Origin: Flavobacterium gilvum
GTDB taxonomy: Bacteria; Bacteroidota; Bacteroidia; Flavobacteriales; Flavobacteriaceae
Direction: 5' to 3'
Length of the DNA stretch: 64,000 bases
NCBI RefSeq assembly: GCF_001761465.1
Contig: NZ_CP017479.1
Coordinates: 2,852,001-2,916,000 of the forward strand
The stretch's first letter is position 1. The number at the start of each line of letters is the position of its first letter. The notes beneath the pieces are model-generated. The model did not search any database. It saw nothing but the letters and a program-made list of their open reading frames with translations, and was not told the DNA's origin. A program made the translations under genes and the position numbers. This document shows, in pieces, positions 16,140 through 25,484 of the stretch.

Positions 16140-17039
16140 CTATTTATTATCACTCATAATTTCGCTTTTATTTTGGGCATATCTGTAACCGAGACTCCAC
16201 CATTTTTTCATTTTCTTCTGATCAAAAATTAAGGCGTTGTTGGTTAGTTTGGTTGGTGTGTAGTATAAATTGAGTTTTACGTTTTTATTTTTTGCTGCGA
16301 GTTTTCCGTTTGACAAATCGAGTTTTCCTACTTGGTCCAGCGTGAATAAAAACAAATTGATGAGCAGCGAAAAAGGATTTTTCCCCAAGATGGTTTTGGT
16401 AATTTTAATTTCGGTTTCCAGAATAATAACATCAATTTCTGTAGCTCCTCTGTTTATAGCTTCGCCAATTGGAATCAAACTCGAGAAACCACCATCTCCG
16501 TACTCGCAACCGTTCTTTTTGACGAGACTCATGAAAGGAAGATAGTTGCTTGAAATCCAAATCCAATCGCAAAATTCATCATAACTACAGTCTTTTATCG
16601 ATTTATATTCGGGTTTGTTTCTGGAAATATTAGTAACTGTAACGATTACATCAACAGGTAATGATTTAAGGTGTTCAAATTCGGAAATAGAGAAATCGGC
16701 TCTGATTAATTTTTGAAGATTTCGGCTTTCGCCAAAGGTTCGCTTTCCTCTCAAAAATTGTCGGAGGACATTGATGTGATTGATTGTTATGTAATTCTGT
16801 CTTTGTTTCTTTTTGATTATAAATGGATTGATGTCAAATATCTTATCCATATTGACATTAGTATAAATCGAGTGGAGTTTGTCTATATTTCCCAAAGCCA
16901 AATGAGGAATCAGCAGGCTTCCTGTTGAAGTTCCCAAAAATAAGTCATAGTGATGTCCTTTGTTTTGCAACAGATATTGGGCGACACCACCCGCAAAAGC
17001 GCCTTTACTTCCACCTCCTGAAATGACTAATGCTCGCAT
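16140..17039 (-). CDS. Patatin-like phospholipase
   Basis: 299 residues. The patatin fold is marked by the oxyanion loop SGGGSKGAFAGG (residues 7-18), the nucleophile elbow GTSTGS with Ser38 and the catalytic Asp in YGDGGFSSLIP near 181, so the Ser-Asp dyad is complete. Such proteins act as lipid acyl hydrolases, mostly on phospholipids. There is no signal peptide, so it is cytoplasmic or is delivered by an unseen route. No partner gene suggests a substrate. A CTAAG-word hairpin lies on each side of the gene. Confidence 0.9.
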   Translation of the reverse strand: MRALVISGGGSKGAFAGGVAQYLLQNKGHHYDLFLGTSTGSLLIPHLALGNIDKLHSIYTNVNMDKIFDINPFIIKKKQRQNYITINHINVLRQFLRGKRTFGESRNLQKLIRADFSISEFEHLKSLPVDVIVTVTNISRNKPEYKSIKDCSYDEFCDWIWISSNYLPFMSLVKKNGCEYGDGGFSSLIPIGEAINRGATEIDVIILETEIKITKTILGKNPFSLLINLFLFTLDQVGKLDLSNGKLAAKNKNVKLNLYYTPTKLTNNALIFDQKKMKKWWSLGYRYAQNKSEIMSDNK

Positions 17040-17050
17040 GATTTTTTTTT

Positions 17051-17175
17051 AAGTTTCTAAGAGGCTAAGTTTCTAAGACTCTAAGTTTTTTTTTTAGCTT
17101 CTAAGATACTAATTCTGAGTTTTCTTACTCTAAGTTGAAATCTTAGATTCTTAGAAACTTAGCTACTTAGAATCT
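17051..17175. repeat. CTAAG-word inverted repeat, copy 2, overlapping the M1 peptidase stop codon
   Basis: The left arm 17051-17085 carries TTTCTAAGAGGCTAAG and TTTCTAAGACTCTAAG. The right arm 17130-17175 carries the complements CTTAGATTCTTAGAAACTTAG and CTTAGAATC. The right arm includes the last codons of the M1 peptidase (Asp-Ser-Lys-stop), so the repeat encodes its C-terminus. Confidence 0.8.
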
Positions 17176-19235
17176 TCTTTAAGTAATCTATTCAATTGAA
17201 ATTGTTCTTTTTCATTTAAACTAGGTAATATTGACTGAAAAACAGTTCTTATGTCTTTATTCTTCAATAATATTCGAATGTTATCTCTTCCAAATTTAGA
17301 AAATTGCCACATATGATGTGTCGTTGAATTAACTAAATTCTTTAAAACAGTCTCGTTGATAATGTCAAAATTGATTAAGTATTCCAAAGCGTTTTGTCTT
17401 GTTGTGGCTTCATAATTTGGTGAAGAATAATTCAGTAATTCGTTAAGATAAGTTTCTTTATTGGCAGAATATTCAGGTGTCGAAATGGCCAACGATAACC
17501 ACAAAATACGTAAATTAAAGTCATTAAATCCTACCCAATTTTTAGTTCTTTCCATATACCCAGCTCTTTTGTTTTCAAAGTTATTCCATAAATAAAACAA
17601 TGCCAACTCTTGTGTTTGATAGGATTTGTCATTAAGGAAATTTTCATAATCAGTTCTGAATTCTTCTGGAATTTTCTGCAGAGTGCTCGCAACAGCTTGG
17701 CGAACTTGAAGATTTTGAGTTTGCAATGCTAATCGTAATAATTGTTTTTTGTCTTCAAATTTCTCCTTCATCAATTGACCGACGATAGAAGCTTTTACTG
17801 TAAAATAGACATCTGATTGAAGGGTTTTTTCAAAAAAATCATATTTCTCAGCCAATGGTTTACTCCTAAGTTTGTTAACTTCAAGTTGTATTTGCATTGA
17901 TTTGTTTTTGGATAGTAACTGATTGGCTATTTCACTATTGAAACCTGATGATTCAAGCCATACTTTACTAAAAGAATCCAAATCATAATTGGATACTTTT
18001 TTGATTTCATCAAAGAAATTTTGTGTTGTCACATTTTGATAAGCATATTTTTTTAAATAATTTTTCACTGCTTTTCTGAATGCTTCCTCCCCTATTCCTA
18101 CCCGTAAAACATGTAATGCCCACGCCCCTTTTTGATAAAACGACAACGAACTGGCTTTGGCATTCAGTACCGGAATGGTATCTGTTTTAGAGGCTTGTTT
18201 AAGTTGCATTGACGATTCATATAATTTAGAATAAAAATAATCTTCGCCGTAAATTTCCTTTTCGGCCAATAAAGCATAATAAGTTGCAAATCCTTCCTGA
18301 AGCCAATGATCTTTTCCGCTTTGTGCCGTAACCAAATCCCCAAACCACTGATGTGCTAGCTCATGCGCATTGACATTGGTATAGCTTCTGTCTTCAAAAC
18401 CAATAGAATCAACGACATAACGAGTAGAAAATAGTGTCGAACTCGTGTTTTCCATGCCTGCATACAAAAACTCTGAAACCGGAATCTGCCGATAGATTTT
18501 CCATGGGTACTTCACTCCTATTTCTTTTTCCAGGAAATTAAATATTTCCTTTGAGTAACGATAGGTAGGTTCTTGTTTTTCAATATTTTTTGAATTTAGA
18601 TACATTTCTATCTGGATGTCTGATTTTGATTTTTGAGTGTTTTTATCAAATTTTCCGATAGCTAGTGCCAGTAAATAAGAACTCATTGGTTTTTTCATTT
18701 GATAACTCCAAATGATTTTATTTTTATCAGCCATTTTCTTTTTTAAAATGCCATTAGCCAAAACCTGATATTTGGAATCAAATGCAATATTCATATTAAA
18801 AATTACTTTCTCGTTGACATCATCAAAACTCGGAAACCAATGACTAGTGTATTTTCCTTGTCCCTGTGTCCAAATTTCCAGATTATCTGTTTCTTCGGAA
18901 CCTACAAAATACATGGTTTGTTTTGGAGTAGCTGCGTACGAAAACTCTATGGAATTTTTTCCTTTTTGGAACGGATAAATCAATAGCAATTCTTTTCCGT
19001 TTGTTGTAAATGGGATAGTATTTCCTTTTAATTTAACCTCCGAAAAAGTCATATTTTGTGCATCAATTTTGATAGTATCAATAGGTTTCAGAACTTCAAA
19101 TTTGTATGTAACATTTCCGTTAACGCTTTTATTCACGGGATTAATGGTAATATATCCATTAACAGTTTTAAAATCAACGTATTTTGTTTGTTGTGCAAAT
19201 ACAAATGTGGATAGAAATAGGAAAAGGAATTTCAT
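17163..19235 (-). CDS. M1 family metallopeptidase (secreted aminopeptidase)
   Basis: 690 residues. A short signal peptide (MKFLFLFLSTFVFAQQ) directs export. The N-terminal beta-saddle spans about 15-200. The exopeptidase motif appears as GMENTSS near 268. The zinc site is HELAHQW near 291, with the third ligand Glu in WLQEGFATYY 19 residues later. A C-terminal HEAT-like helical region with repeated LRLALQTQNLQVRQAV-type units covers about 430-690. It removes N-terminal residues from peptides in the periplasm or outside the cell. The length fits the family. It is divergent from the Dph6-like gene. A TAACTTTG -7 box (19264-19271, minus strand) lies 29 nt upstream. Confidence 0.92.
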   Translation of the reverse strand: MKFLFLFLSTFVFAQQTKYVDFKTVNGYITINPVNKSVNGNVTYKFEVLKPIDTIKIDAQNMTFSEVKLKGNTIPFTTNGKELLLIYPFQKGKNSIEFSYAATPKQTMYFVGSEETDNLEIWTQGQGKYTSHWFPSFDDVNEKVIFNMNIAFDSKYQVLANGILKKKMADKNKIIWSYQMKKPMSSYLLALAIGKFDKNTQKSKSDIQIEMYLNSKNIEKQEPTYRYSKEIFNFLEKEIGVKYPWKIYRQIPVSEFLYAGMENTSSTLFSTRYVVDSIGFEDRSYTNVNAHELAHQWFGDLVTAQSGKDHWLQEGFATYYALLAEKEIYGEDYFYSKLYESSMQLKQASKTDTIPVLNAKASSLSFYQKGAWALHVLRVGIGEEAFRKAVKNYLKKYAYQNVTTQNFFDEIKKVSNYDLDSFSKVWLESSGFNSEIANQLLSKNKSMQIQLEVNKLRSKPLAEKYDFFEKTLQSDVYFTVKASIVGQLMKEKFEDKKQLLRLALQTQNLQVRQAVASTLQKIPEEFRTDYENFLNDKSYQTQELALFYLWNNFENKRAGYMERTKNWVGFNDFNLRILWLSLAISTPEYSANKETYLNELLNYSSPNYEATTRQNALEYLINFDIINETVLKNLVNSTTHHMWQFSKFGRDNIRILLKNKDIRTVFQSILPSLNEKEQFQLNRLLKEDSK

Positions 19236-19314
19236 TATAAATTGAATTTGTAGCTAAGTTATTCAAAGTTACAAAGGTTTAATCAACAAATCGTGGTAAA
19301 TTTGTTTTCGTATC

Positions 19315-19357
19315 TGTTGTAGAGACGTTGCAGTGCAACGTCTCTACTGCAACAAAT
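19315..19357. repeat. Palindromic GTAGAGACGTTGC repeat
   Basis: A perfect 13-bp inverted repeat (19319-19331 and 19335-19347) with a 3-nt loop is extended on both sides by TGTTG and CAACA. It lies in the divergent promoter region between the M1 peptidase and the Dph6-like gene. From memory this word recurs in many bacterial genomes, which suggests a dispersed REP-like element. Confidence 0.75.
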
Positions 19358-19374
19358 AATTCAAAATAAACCCA

Positions 19375-20121
19375 TTGAAAAAGAAAGCCCTATTTAATTG
19401 GAGCAGCGGAAAAGATTCTGCTTTAGCATTGTACAAAATTCTACAAAATAAGGATTACGAAATCAGTTGTTTGTTAACGAGTGTAAACCAACAATTCCAG
19501 CGTATTTCGATGCATGGCGTTCGGGTGGAATTATTAGAACAACAAGCTAAAAGTATTGGATTACCGCTTGAAATTATGCAAATTCCCGAAATGCCAACCA
19601 TGGAAGTGTACGAAGCCGTTATGAATAACACGTTGTCTAAATTAAAAGATCAAGGCATTACCCATTCTGTTTTTGGAGATATTTTTCTGGAAGATTTGCG
19701 AAAATACAGAGAAGATAAATTAGCAGAAATGGGTTTTGAAGGCATTTTTCCGCTTTGGAAAATTCCTACCCGTGATTTGATTCAGGAATTCATCACATTA
19801 GGATTCAAAACTATTGTGGTTTGTGTCAACGAACGATTTTTAGATAAAAGTTTTGTGGGACGAATTATTGATCAGGATTTTATAAATGATTTACCCGAAA
19901 ATGTTGATATATGCGGAGAAAACGGAGAATTTCACACCTTTACTTTTGATGGACCAATTTTTTCTAAACCGATTGAATATGAAATAGGCGAAGTTGTCTA
20001 TCGCAAATACGAAAAGCCAAAAGAAGAAGATTCATCCGATACCGCTTGTGATACTTCAACTTCTGACGCTTTTGATTATGGGTTTTGGTATTGTGATTTA
20101 TTAATGAAAAATAACTTTTAA
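19375..20121 (+). CDS. Dph6-related ATP pyrophosphatase (adenine nucleotide alpha-hydrolase family)
   Basis: 248 residues. The PP-loop SSGKDSALALYK lies at residues 10-21. Next come LLTSVNQQFQRISMHGVR, VFGDIFLEDLRKYREDKL and FPLWKIPTRDLIQEF, and near the end CGENGEFHTFTFDGP. This is the pattern of the diphthine-ammonia ligase family (Dph6), which activates a carboxylate by adenylation. Bacteria lack diphthamide, so the true substrate here is unknown and the eukaryotic name should not be taken literally. The start codon is TTG; no upstream in-frame ATG fits and the PP-loop begins nine residues in. It converges with the DUF1697 gene, one base apart. Confidence 0.85.
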   Translation: MKKKALFNWSSGKDSALALYKILQNKDYEISCLLTSVNQQFQRISMHGVRVELLEQQAKSIGLPLEIMQIPEMPTMEVYEAVMNNTLSKLKDQGITHSVFGDIFLEDLRKYREDKLAEMGFEGIFPLWKIPTRDLIQEFITLGFKTIVVCVNERFLDKSFVGRIIDQDFINDLPENVDICGENGEFHTFTFDGPIFSKPIEYEIGEVVYRKYEKPKEEDSSDTACDTSTSDAFDYGFWYCDLLMKNNF

Positions 20122-20122
20122 T

Positions 20123-20668
20123 TTACCTCTCCTCATACATTTTTAGCAATTGCGTAACGGTATTCCAGTTTCGGATGGTGGCTATTACGTTGAGTTTTTT
20201 CTCGATGTATTTTTGGTCAAATCGTGTTTTTCCGGCTCCAACAGCATATTTAATGTAAATTCGGTTTTCGTCAATACTGGCTTCATCTGGTTTTACCTGA
20301 CTCATTTTTAAATCGTTAAGGCTTTCGCTTCGCTGTGGAATCGAAAGAAAAGCAACATACAATTTTTTGGTATCAGCTTCTTTTTCTTTTAAAAAAGGAT
20401 TGTTTTTGAAACAGTTTTCCAAATCTTTTTTGCCAATAACAACCGTTGGAACTTCGTGACCGAAAACCTTAAAAATTTCCTGTTTTATTTTGAAGCCAAC
20501 TGCCGCTGCATTTTCTTCTTCGCAATCCACAAAAACATTTCCAGATTGAATGTACGTTTGCACATTTTGAAAACCAATGGCTTCCAAAGTTGTTTTCAAT
20601 GCATCCATTTTTATCATATTATGACCGGAAACATTTATTCCTCTGAGAAGTGCGAGATGAGTTGTCAT
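20123..20668 (-). CDS. DUF1697 domain protein
   Basis: 181 residues covering the whole DUF1697 domain: start HLALLRGINVSGHN, then LEAIGFQNVQTYIQSGNVF near 28-46 and a terminal IRNWNTVTQLLKMYEE. The fold is described as a ferredoxin-like pair of domains. The biochemical function is not established. The usual length is about 180. No neighbour gives a clue. Confidence 0.88.
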   Translation of the reverse strand: MTTHLALLRGINVSGHNMIKMDALKTTLEAIGFQNVQTYIQSGNVFVDCEEENAAAVGFKIKQEIFKVFGHEVPTVVIGKKDLENCFKNNPFLKEKEADTKKLYVAFLSIPQRSESLNDLKMSQVKPDEASIDENRIYIKYAVGAGKTRFDQKYIEKKLNVIATIRNWNTVTQLLKMYEER

Positions 20669-20742
20669 TTTTTTTAAATTTTATTGGTCAAAAATATCTT
20701 TTCTAAATTTTAAATCAAATTTTAAAAATTTAAAAGATGAAT

Positions 20743-21696
20743 TTAATTTGACAATGAATGTGTTTTGGCATATTTTTTCTTTTCAGAACGTGAAAATTCT
20801 TGTGTAATAACTGATTCATTCAATAATGCTGTATACTCTTTTCCACTTTCAATTGTAATAGTTCCTTCTGGTGTAACAAAATGTGGTGTAATGTATTTGT
20901 ACCTACTCTTGAAGCTTTTTAAGGTTTGATTCTTATTTTCATCAATATTTTTATCTGTTGAAAAGTAAACCGAAAAGTCAAGTCTATACCCATTCAAATC
21001 ATATTTTTCGATTAAACCCAATTCTGTTTGTGGATAAACTGTTTCTCCTAACTTTACAAAAATTGCGTTCTTTTTGAATCCTTTATAAACGGCAAAAGTA
21101 CCATCTGCATGTTCGACAACTACAGAGTTTCTTTTACTGGTATAATAAGGGTCATCTGATGTTGAGTTATCAGCATAATCATTTATTATGTCTACGACAA
21201 TCCCTTTTCTCATATTACAAATGGTATCTTGATCTTTTGGTTTTACCACATAAGACTTCCAATTAAATTTTTTTTCTTGTCCTAAATATTTTTCGCCAAT
21301 ATTTCCTGCTTCATAAATTTTTACTTTTTTTCCGTTTTTGAAAGGGAGCGTATATTGAAATAAACTGTCAACCTTAGGATTTTGCTTTCCCATCATAGTG
21401 TAATATTTCATTGAATATCTAATTCCTCTTCCAGTATTTGTCGGTTTTAACTTGTATAAATAACCTGAATTTCCATAGATTTCTGTTTTGTAATTCGTTA
21501 CATCACAATTTTCGACATTAGAAAATTCTAAGATTACGGTATAAGTTCCAGGCTTTTCTTTTGTGTAAGACAAATCTATGCTTTTATCGTCATTTACTTT
21601 TGAAGTGATGTCAATGATTTGCCTTTGCGCAAATAGTTTTGAATTGATTCCAAACATTGCAAGGAATGCTATCAAATAAAGTATTCTTTTTTTCAT
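20743..21696 (-). CDS. Secreted protein with degenerate M23-like (LytM) domain
   Basis: 317 residues. A signal peptide ends near FAQ (residues 1-24). Residues about 165-265 have the strand pattern of an M23 peptidase: MRKGIVVDI, RNSVVVEHADGTFAVYKGF, FVKLGETVYPQTELGLI, then a terminal core strand. The zinc ligands are missing: the usual HLHFE-type strand reads YRLDFSVYF, and YGHL is replaced by YKGF. It is therefore unlikely to cut peptidoglycan and may bind it or act as a regulator, as degenerate LytM proteins do elsewhere. The remaining N-terminal 150 residues look like a beta domain I cannot name. The gene stands alone. Confidence 0.72.
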   Translation of the reverse strand: MKKRILYLIAFLAMFGINSKLFAQRQIIDITSKVNDDKSIDLSYTKEKPGTYTVILEFSNVENCDVTNYKTEIYGNSGYLYKLKPTNTGRGIRYSMKYYTMMGKQNPKVDSLFQYTLPFKNGKKVKIYEAGNIGEKYLGQEKKFNWKSYVVKPKDQDTICNMRKGIVVDIINDYADNSTSDDPYYTSKRNSVVVEHADGTFAVYKGFKKNAIFVKLGETVYPQTELGLIEKYDLNGYRLDFSVYFSTDKNIDENKNQTLKSFKSRYKYITPHFVTPEGTITIESGKEYTALLNESVITQEFSRSEKKKYAKTHSLSN

Positions 21697-21922
21697 TGTG
21701 AGAGTGTATTTAGTTTCAGTTTTAAATGTTAGTATATAATTATATGATAATATATTTCTACAAATATAAAAATTTTCCTATACTATTACAAAAGTTTCGA
21801 TTTCCAAATTTCCCAACAAAAAACTATCTTCGCCTTTTTAAAAGAATAAAGAAACATAGAATAAAGCGTATCGACTTTATAAATCTAAATTCATAAATCT
21901 AAAATTTGCAATCCTAAATCAA

Positions 21923-24058
21923 ATGTCCAATAATCTCCTGGAAACTCCCATAGAATATCTCAAAGGCGTTGGCCCCACTCGGGGAGCGTTGTTGCGTAAG
22001 GAATTGGGGATTTTTAAATACGGGGATTTGGTCAATTTTTTCCCGAATCGCTATATTGACCGCACTCGGTATTATAAGATTAATGAGTTGCAGAATAATA
22101 TTGCCGAAGTGCAGATTATTGGCAAAATCATTAATATCAAAACAGTGGAATTTGGTCGAAACCAAAAGCGTTTGGTAGCCACATTTGTAGATGATACAGG
22201 ACAAATGGAACTTAACTGGTTTCAGGGGCTCAAATGGATAAAGGAGAGTTTGAAACTCAATGTGGTTTGTGTTATTTTTGGAAAATGCGCCCAATATGGG
22301 AATAATTACAGTATGGCGCATCCCGAAATTGAGTTGTTGAGCGAACATGAAAAAAGTCTGCGTTCAGCGATGCAACCTGTTTATCCTTCGACTGAAACCT
22401 TGGCAAATCGAGGAATAACGAATCGCGTGGTGAACAAAATGATGCAGCAATTGTTTCTGGAAACACAAGCTTTATTCAGCGAAACGTTGCCGGTGTATTT
22501 GATAAATGAACTCAAGCTGATTCCAAAAAATGCGGCTTTATTCAATATACATTTTCCCAAAAGTGCCGATATTTTGGCGAAAGCCCAATTCAGATTAAAA
22601 TTTGAAGAATTGTTCTTCATTCAATTGCAATTGATTACGAAAAATTTGATTCGGAAACACAAAATAAAAGGTTTTCCGTTTACGAAAGTGGGTGAGTTTT
22701 TCAATGAATTTTATCAAAATCATTTGCCATTTGATTTGACAAATGCCCAAAAAAGAGTAATCAAGGAAATAAGAATTGACATGGGAAGCAATGCCCAAAT
22801 GAACCGATTATTGCAGGGTGATGTGGGTTCTGGGAAAACCATTGTGGCTTTTATGAGTATGCTTTTGGCTTTGGATAATGGCTATCAGGCCTGTTTGATG
22901 GCGCCTACAGAGATTTTGGCTAATCAGCATTTTATTGGATTGTCAAAATTGGCAGCTTCGATGAATATCAACATAAAAATCCTGACCGGTTCTACCAAAA
23001 TTGCCGCCCGAAGAATTATATACGAAGAACTAGAAAACGGTACTTTGCAAATACTTATTGGTACGCATGCTTTATTGGAAGACAAAGTAAAATTCCAAAA
23101 TTTAGGTTTGGCGGTTATCGATGAGCAACATCGCTTTGGTGTCGAACAACGTTCCAAATTATGGAAGAAATCCAATCCTAATTCCACCAATCAAGGCGAA
23201 CCGGTTCCGCCACATATTTTAGTCATGACGGCCACTCCTATTCCACGAACTCTGGCGATGAGCCTCTACGGTGATTTGGATATTTCGGTTATTGATGAGT
23301 TGCCTCCGGGCAGAAAACCGATACAAACAGTGCATCGGTATGATTCCAACCGACTGAAAGTCTGGAAATTTATTCGAGACGAAATTGCATTGGGACGTCA
23401 AATTTACATCGTTTATCCGCTCATTCAGGAGTCGGAAAAAATGGATTACAAAGATTTGATGGATGGTTACGAAAGTATTTCTCGTGATTTTCCATTGCCC
23501 CAATATTCTGTTTCAATCCTTCACGGAAAAATGAAACCTGACGAAAAAGATTCTGAAATGAAACGTTTCGCCGAAGGAAAAACCAATATCATGGTTGCCA
23601 CAACGGTTATCGAAGTTGGTGTAAATGTTCCCAATGCAAGTGTAATGATTATCGAAAGTGCCGAACGTTTCGGTCTCTCTCAGCTTCATCAATTGCGGGG
23701 TCGCGTGGGACGTGGAGCCGAACAAAGCTATTGTATTTTGTTGACTTCGTTCAAACTGTCGAGCGACAGCAAAACCCGAATGGAAACGATGGTGAGTACC
23801 AATGACGGTTTTGAAATTGCAGAAGTTGACCTAAAACTACGTGGCCCAGGTGACTTGATGGGAACGCAACAAAGCGGTGTGCTGAATCTTCAAATTGCTG
23901 ATATTGTTCGGGATCGAGATATTTTGATGTTAGCACGAAACTATGCTATCAAGATTTTGAAAGATGACGGACCTCTCGAAAAACCGGAGAATGCAATTCT
24001 GAAAGCGGTTTTTATTGAATTAACTAAAAAGAAAAATATCTGGAATTATATTAGTTGA
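21923..24058 (+). CDS. recG: ATP-dependent DNA helicase RecG
   Basis: 711 residues. It remodels stalled replication forks and Holliday junctions. The wedge domain begins with IEYLKGVGPTRGALLRKE and contains the OB fold (IAEVQIIGKIINI onward). Walker A GDVGSGKT is near residue 298, the DEQH box (VIDEQHRFGV) near 395 and motif III TATPIPRTLAM near 435. TTVIEVGVNVPNASVM and QLHQLRGRVGRG are the C-terminal motifs V and VI. The TRG-related segment DLKLRGPGDLMGTQQSG follows. Order and length are normal. A 16-nt T-tract begins two bases after the stop codon, in front of CTAAG-word hairpins. Confidence 0.97.
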   Translation: MSNNLLETPIEYLKGVGPTRGALLRKELGIFKYGDLVNFFPNRYIDRTRYYKINELQNNIAEVQIIGKIINIKTVEFGRNQKRLVATFVDDTGQMELNWFQGLKWIKESLKLNVVCVIFGKCAQYGNNYSMAHPEIELLSEHEKSLRSAMQPVYPSTETLANRGITNRVVNKMMQQLFLETQALFSETLPVYLINELKLIPKNAALFNIHFPKSADILAKAQFRLKFEELFFIQLQLITKNLIRKHKIKGFPFTKVGEFFNEFYQNHLPFDLTNAQKRVIKEIRIDMGSNAQMNRLLQGDVGSGKTIVAFMSMLLALDNGYQACLMAPTEILANQHFIGLSKLAASMNINIKILTGSTKIAARRIIYEELENGTLQILIGTHALLEDKVKFQNLGLAVIDEQHRFGVEQRSKLWKKSNPNSTNQGEPVPPHILVMTATPIPRTLAMSLYGDLDISVIDELPPGRKPIQTVHRYDSNRLKVWKFIRDEIALGRQIYIVYPLIQESEKMDYKDLMDGYESISRDFPLPQYSVSILHGKMKPDEKDSEMKRFAEGKTNIMVATTVIEVGVNVPNASVMIIESAERFGLSQLHQLRGRVGRGAEQSYCILLTSFKLSSDSKTRMETMVSTNDGFEIAEVDLKLRGPGDLMGTQQSGVLNLQIADIVRDRDILMLARNYAIKILKDDGPLEKPENAILKAVFIELTKKKNIWNYIS

Positions 24059-24059
24059 G

Positions 24060-24235
24060 TTTTTTTTTTTTTTTTGAAGATTCTAAGATTCTGAGTTGCT
24101 AAGATTCTAAGCTTTTTTTTAAGAGCTAAATTTTCAATAATCTGATGAATAAACTTAGAATCTTAGCAACTCAGAATCTTTCTAACTAAAAAAAGTAACT
24201 TAGAATCTTAGTTTCTTAGAAACTTAGAAACTTTT
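24060..24235. repeat. CTAAG-word inverted repeat, copy 3 (three arms)
   Basis: After a 16-nt T-tract (24060-24075), the left arm 24076-24111 carries AAGATTCTAAGATTCTGAG and TTGCTAAGATTCTAAG. A right arm at 24152-24180 and a second right arm at 24196-24232 carry the complements, so two alternative hairpins are possible. The rest of the 358-bp gap to the efflux operon is AT-rich, and I found no certain promoter in it. Confidence 0.8.
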
Positions 24236-24416
24236 CAATTAAACCTTTTCTTTTTTTAAATGTCAAAATAACTTGAAAATGGAATTTTGCTTAATTTTAA
24301 TATTTGTATGTACAAACGTTAAATAAAAATTAACAATTCTATTTTTAACAATTCTAAAACCTAATTTTGTTTAAACCTTGCAAAAGGATACGTTAAACTT
24401 CTTTTATATTAAAAAA

Positions 24417-25484
24417 ATGAAAATAAAAAATCTTGTATATGCCATATTAATAATAGGGTTTGGTGGATTTATAGCCTACAGAATTTCTTCAAATAATTCA
24501 AAAGGCAAAGGAGGAAAAGACAAAGACGACAAAAATAAACCTACTACAGTAACAGGTGTTATTGTTAATCCTAAAACATTTGACAATAATTTATCGCTTT
24601 CGGGTTCTCTTGAGGCCAATGAGCAAATTGAAATTCATTCAGAGGTTTCCGGAATTGTCGAAGGCATTTATTTTCAGGAAGGCAGCAATGTAACCAAAGG
24701 GCAACTTTTGTTCAAAGTAAATGATATTGAATTAAAGGCTCAGTTGGCTCAAGCAAGCACCAAAGAAGGATTGGCAGCCGAAAATGAAAGAAGAGCCAAA
24801 TTGCTTTTGCAAAAAGAAGCCATCAGCCAAGAAGAATATGATATAGCAAGAAGTGATTATAAATCGGCTCAGGCTCAAACACAGTTAATCAAAGCCCAAA
24901 TCTCTAAAACATCGGTTCGAGCTCCTTTTTCAGGAAAAATTGGACTTAGAGCCATTTCTCCCGGAACTTATATCACACCAACTGTTTTGGTTGCCAAATT
25001 GGTTAACATAAGTCAATTGAAAATCACTTTTTCGATTCCAGAAAAATATGCTTCACAAGTAAAAACAAATACCACTTTAACTTTTACGGTCGAAGGTTCA
25101 ACAGAGCAATTTACTGCCAAAGTTTATGCAATAGAACCAGAAGTGTCAGTTACAACCCGTACTTTACAAGTAAGAGCAATAACAGAAAACAGCAAAGGAA
25201 AATTATTGCCGGGAACTTTTGCCAATGTTGCATTGCCTCTAAGTATTATCAAAGACGCGATAGTTGTGCCTACAGAAGCGATTATTCCAATACAGGATGG
25301 AAAAAAAGTATTTATTGCCAAAAATGGAATGGCCAAAGAAGTTAAGGTAGAAACCGCTACAAGAACAGATGCATCTGTTTTGATTCTTTCTGGTTTAAAA
25401 TCAGGTGACACTATATTGACCAGTGGCGTAATGGCTTTAAAGGATTCTACTAAGGTTAAGGTGGTTTTAAATCTTAAAAAATAG
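24417..25484 (+). CDS. RND efflux periplasmic adaptor subunit (membrane fusion protein)
   Basis: 355 residues from the ATG at 24417. An in-frame TTG 39 bases upstream would add 13 residues, but the membrane anchor starts at MKIKNLVYAILIIGFGG, which favours the ATG. A barrel-sandwich domain begins with LSGSLEANEQIEIHSEVSG and closes with ISKTSVRAPFSGKIGLRAISPG. The alpha-hairpin between them is about 45 residues. It is followed by the beta-barrel (ISQLKITFSIPEKY) and the membrane-proximal domain (VPTEAIIPIQDGKKVFI). It links the inner membrane pump encoded next to the TolC-like channel. The drug or metabolite exported cannot be read from the sequence. Confidence 0.92.
   Translation: MKIKNLVYAILIIGFGGFIAYRISSNNSKGKGGKDKDDKNKPTTVTGVIVNPKTFDNNLSLSGSLEANEQIEIHSEVSGIVEGIYFQEGSNVTKGQLLFKVNDIELKAQLAQASTKEGLAAENERRAKLLLQKEAISQEEYDIARSDYKSAQAQTQLIKAQISKTSVRAPFSGKIGLRAISPGTYITPTVLVAKLVNISQLKITFSIPEKYASQVKTNTTLTFTVEGSTEQFTAKVYAIEPEVSVTTRTLQVRAITENSKGKLLPGTFANVALPLSIIKDAIVVPTEAIIPIQDGKKVFIAKNGMAKEVKVETATRTDASVLILSGLKSGDTILTSGVMALKDSTKVKVVLNLKK

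Noticed and set aside
19375..20121. Diphthamide synthesis role for the Dph6-like gene
   Set aside because: The diphthamide-bearing elongation factor is absent from bacteria, so only the chemistry of the family is carried over, not the pathway.
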